Positions 6,349 to 7,759 of a stretch of DNA of 7,759 nucleotides are shown here, in pieces. Position numbers and translations under genes: made by a program. Every line of letters starts with the position of its first letter. The stretch's first letter is position 1. Source of the DNA: Spirochaeta sp. (GTDB lineage Bacteria > Spirochaetota > Spirochaetia > Spirochaetales_E > Spirochaetaceae_B); the NCBI GenBank assembly GCA_030590585.1, contig JAUUYD010000095.1, positions 1 to 7,759 on the forward strand, read 5' to 3'. The notes under the pieces were generated by a model that was given only the letters and a program-made list of their open reading frames with translations, was not told where the DNA came from and ran no database searches.

Positions 6349-7024
6349 CGGCAGCTGCGGTAATTCCTGCCTGGCTCTCCAGATGGGCTACGGAACATCC
6401 CCGTCCGGTCTCTTTACCTTCACCATCAAGAAATACAACTGTCGGAGCAGCGCTGATATCGTAACGGAGGGCTTCGTGCATACCGGATTCACGATCAACA
6501 TCGATCCGGCGGCCTTCCAATCCGGATTTATTGAGCCATGCGGCAACAGGCAGACAGTTGGGGCAGGTTTCACGAAAAAAATAGAGGTAATTTGCAGGTT
6601 TGCTTAAGCGAAAGCCGCCTTCTCTGGTGGCGGTTCCGGAAGGGCTTTGCCTTGGATCCTGTTTCCGAAGTTCGGCGGCTTTTGCAACACCGTAAGCCCC
6701 CTTTGGGGGCGCAACCCCCAAGCCACCTGCTTTGCAGGTGGGTGGTTGACTGTTTATGCTGAACAATAACTCCTTTTGAGCCTTATCTTCCTGAACCAGG
6801 GAGAGTTTTCCGGCAGTATCGTACGGTCTGTTTTTCAGGTCTGGAGAATTATAGTCGGCATAATTCAATCTTATGCCGTATTCCTCTTTTTTCCCTTTAT
6901 TCCAGTTCCTTACGGAACGGTAATATCCGACGATACGGGCATAAACTTCAGTCTCCTGACCTTTGATTTGAGTCTTTTGTAATTTCAGTTCTTCAAGACG
7001 GGTGTTGATCTGGCTCAATGTCAT
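6341..7024 (-). CDS. Detached NrdD glycyl-radical domain fused to a thioredoxin-like domain
   Basis: A 227-aa two-part protein. Residues 24-58 match the C-terminal end of class III RNRs: ETEVYARIVGYYR with Gly33 at the radical position (RVCGYLG in E. coli NrdD), then NWNKGKKEEY, equivalent to the tail after that glycine. A leucine-rich amphipathic stretch (residues 1-22) precedes it. Residues 146-218 are a thioredoxin fold: YLYFFRETCPNC with redox Cys154/Cys157 and the cis-Pro segment AAPTVVFLDG (Pro194). The linker (about 92-139) is encoded by a palindromic GC-rich stretch. Start: ATG 7024 overlaps the nrdD stop as ATGA and has AAGGAG 8 bases upstream. There is no internal start for the thioredoxin half. 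It probably supplies radical site and reductant to NrdD; that two-chain arrangement is inferred. Confidence 0.85.
   Translation of the reverse strand: MTLSQINTRLEELKLQKTQIKGQETEVYARIVGYYRSVRNWNKGKKEEYGIRLNYADYNSPDLKNRPYDTAGKLSLVQEDKAQKELLFSINSQPPTCKAGGLGVAPPKGAYGVAKAAELRKQDPRQSPSGTATREGGFRLSKPANYLYFFRETCPNCLPVAAWLNKSGLEGRRIDVDRESGMHEALRYDISAAPTVVFLDGEGKETGRGCSVAHLESQAGITAAAGA
6608..6750. mobile_element. Palindromic element inserted in frame (possible IS200/IS605-type MITE remnant)
   Basis: About 143 bp dense in inverted repeats inside a coding region. AAAGCCGCC (6611-6619) pairs with GGCGGCTTT (6674-6682), extendable to 6608 and 6685. CCGAA-G-TTCGG occupies 6665-6675. GCCCCC-TTT-GGGGGC is at 6696-6710 and competes with TTGGGGG/CCCCCAA (6703-6721) for the same G run. 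CCACCTGC-TTT-GCAGGTGG is at 6723-6741, followed by TTGAC at 6746-6750. A hairpin with a TTT-type loop followed by a short TTGAC-like end on the plus strand recalls right ends of IS200/IS605-family elements. No transposase is present. The host ORF stays open throughout. Boundaries are estimated from the outermost repeats. Confidence 0.55.
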
Positions 7025-7759
7025 TTTACGCTCTCCTTCAGTTCACTTTTCAGGGTTTCAAGACCGGCGATTTCCTTATCTATCGTCGATTCCTGCTCTT
7101 TGTGGCATTTCGGACAATGAAAATGCTCGCCTTCGAGATAGCCGTGAACGGGGCAGACCGAAAACACCGGAGAAATGGTGAAGTAGGGGAGATGGTATCC
7201 GGTCGCAATGGTTTTCACCAATTCGCGACAGGCCTCCCAGTCCTTGATACGCTCTCCCAGGAATCCGTGAAATACGGTTCCTCCGGTGTATTTCGTCTGC
7301 AGATCGTCCTGCATGTCCAGGGCATCGAAAATATCTTCTGTGAAGTCCACCGGAAGCTGGGTGGAATTGGTATAAAAGGGTTCATCAGTCCCTGAGCTGA
7401 TGATATCCGGAAAATGCTTCCTGTCGTGTTTAGCAAGGCGATAACTGGTGCTTTCCGCGGGTGTTGCTTCAAGATTGAAGAGTTCCCCGGTTTCTTCCTG
7501 ATAGTCAGCCATTCGGCTGCGCATGAAATCCAGAATATCCAGGGCAAAATTCCGGGCCGATGGTTCTGTGATGGGTTTATCGGAAAAATTCAGCAGGCAC
7601 TCGTTCATTCCCACCAGTCCGATTGTGTTGAAATGATTGTTAAGATGTTTCAAATACCGTTTGGTATAGGGAAAAAGTCCGGCTTCAAGCAGGTGATTGA
7701 TAACCTTGCGTTTCGCAATGAGAGATTCGGCGGCCAGGTCCATCATCCTTCCAAGACGA
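7021..7759 (-). CDS. nrdD: Class III anaerobic ribonucleoside-triphosphate reductase, C-terminal part, lacking the radical glycine
   Basis: Catalytic subunit that reduces ribonucleotides to deoxyribonucleotides without oxygen. The 5' end lies beyond the right edge; the frame is open to 7759. Counting from the Met at 7746: LFPYTKRYL (24-32), TIGLVGMNECLLNF (41-54, with Cys50 in the loop expected to carry the thiyl radical), FNLEATPAESTSYR (90-103), YTNSTQLPV (125-133), and a zinc site from Cys198, possibly His201, Cys211 and Cys214 (CPVHGY and CPKC). The chain then ends after 27 charged, leucine-containing residues (ESTIDKEIAGLETLKSEL and a short tail) with TGA at 7023-7021. The RxxGY glycyl-radical segment that normally follows the zinc site is absent here and encoded by the overlapping downstream ORF. 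First visible gene of the nrd operon; the promoter is outside the window. Confidence 0.9.
   Translation of the reverse strand, partial: RLGRMMDLAAESLIAKRKVINHLLEAGLFPYTKRYLKHLNNHFNTIGLVGMNECLLNFSDKPITEPSARNFALDILDFMRSRMADYQEETGELFNLEATPAESTSYRLAKHDRKHFPDIISSGTDEPFYTNSTQLPVDFTEDIFDALDMQDDLQTKYTGGTVFHGFLGERIKDWEACRELVKTIATGYHLPYFTISPVFSVCPVHGYLEGEHFHCPKCHKEQESTIDKEIAGLETLKSELKESVK
7033..7038 (-). promoter_or_regulatory. Shine-Dalgarno AAGGAG for the detached glycyl-radical ORF
   Basis: AAGGAG on the minus strand lies inside the last codons of nrdD, 8 bases before the ATG at 7024. It shows that the radical-domain ORF has its own initiation site and is not merely the product of a frameshift, although a stop-linked slip on the adjoining AAAA cannot be excluded. 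Confidence 0.75.

Noticed and set aside
6696..6741. Hairpins as a transcription terminator within the nrd operon
   Set aside because: They lie inside an open reading frame, have no following T-run on the coding strand, and belong to a larger palindromic block.
7021..7024. Sequencing error or simple frameshift as the cause of the nrdD break
   Set aside because: The downstream ORF has a well-placed AAGGAG and ATG, and the extra 44 or so residues around the break are not explained by one indel. I keep this as a possible refutation rather than a conclusion.

Overview
This window reads as ordinary bacterial chromosome with about eight protein genes and almost no free space. No rRNA, tRNA, CRISPR array or intact insertion sequence was seen. 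The gene set (oxygen-sensitive class III ribonucleotide reductase with an NrdG2-type activase, a stand-alone CheY-like receiver, a small FHA protein, an M29 aminopeptidase) suggests an anaerobic or facultative bacterium. My best guess is a free-living spirochaete; this rests on gene style alone and is only moderately secure.

Layout. The 3'-truncated M29 aminopeptidase (1-650, minus) diverges from an MFS exporter (735-1934, plus). The exporter runs tail to tail into, and overlaps by 32 bp, the last gene of a minus-strand operon: FHA protein (4957-4616), HisD-family dehydrogenase (4604-3303), folC (about 3300-1903). A 211-bp divergent region (4958-5168) rich in dyad symmetry separates this operon from a plus-strand CheY-like response regulator (5169-5603). 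The rest is a second minus-strand operon for anaerobic dNTP synthesis, read from the right edge: nrdD 3' part (7759-7021), a glycyl-radical-domain/thioredoxin fusion (7024-6341), and the radical-SAM activase nrdG (6348-5617).

How the genes work together. The nrd genes form one tightly coupled unit with 4-bp and 8-bp overlaps. The main surprise is that the NrdD polypeptide stops just after its zinc-site cysteines. The glycyl-radical segment that every class III RNR needs is encoded by the next ORF, which has its own strong Shine-Dalgarno sequence. That ORF also carries a CPNC thioredoxin-like domain. The linker between its two domains (about residues 92-139) is encoded by a GC-rich, multiply palindromic stretch (6608-6750) that looks like a small mobile-element remnant translated in frame.

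The second notable gene is the HisD-family protein. By residue-level comparison with E. coli HisD it has lost a zinc ligand (Asp360 to Asn), a substrate-binding His (His367 to Ala), and altered Gln259 and Asn211, while keeping the catalytic Glu-His pair. It is therefore unlikely to be an ordinary histidinol dehydrogenase. No other histidine-biosynthesis gene is in the window.

All statements come from reading the sequence and from remembered family knowledge; no database search was run.
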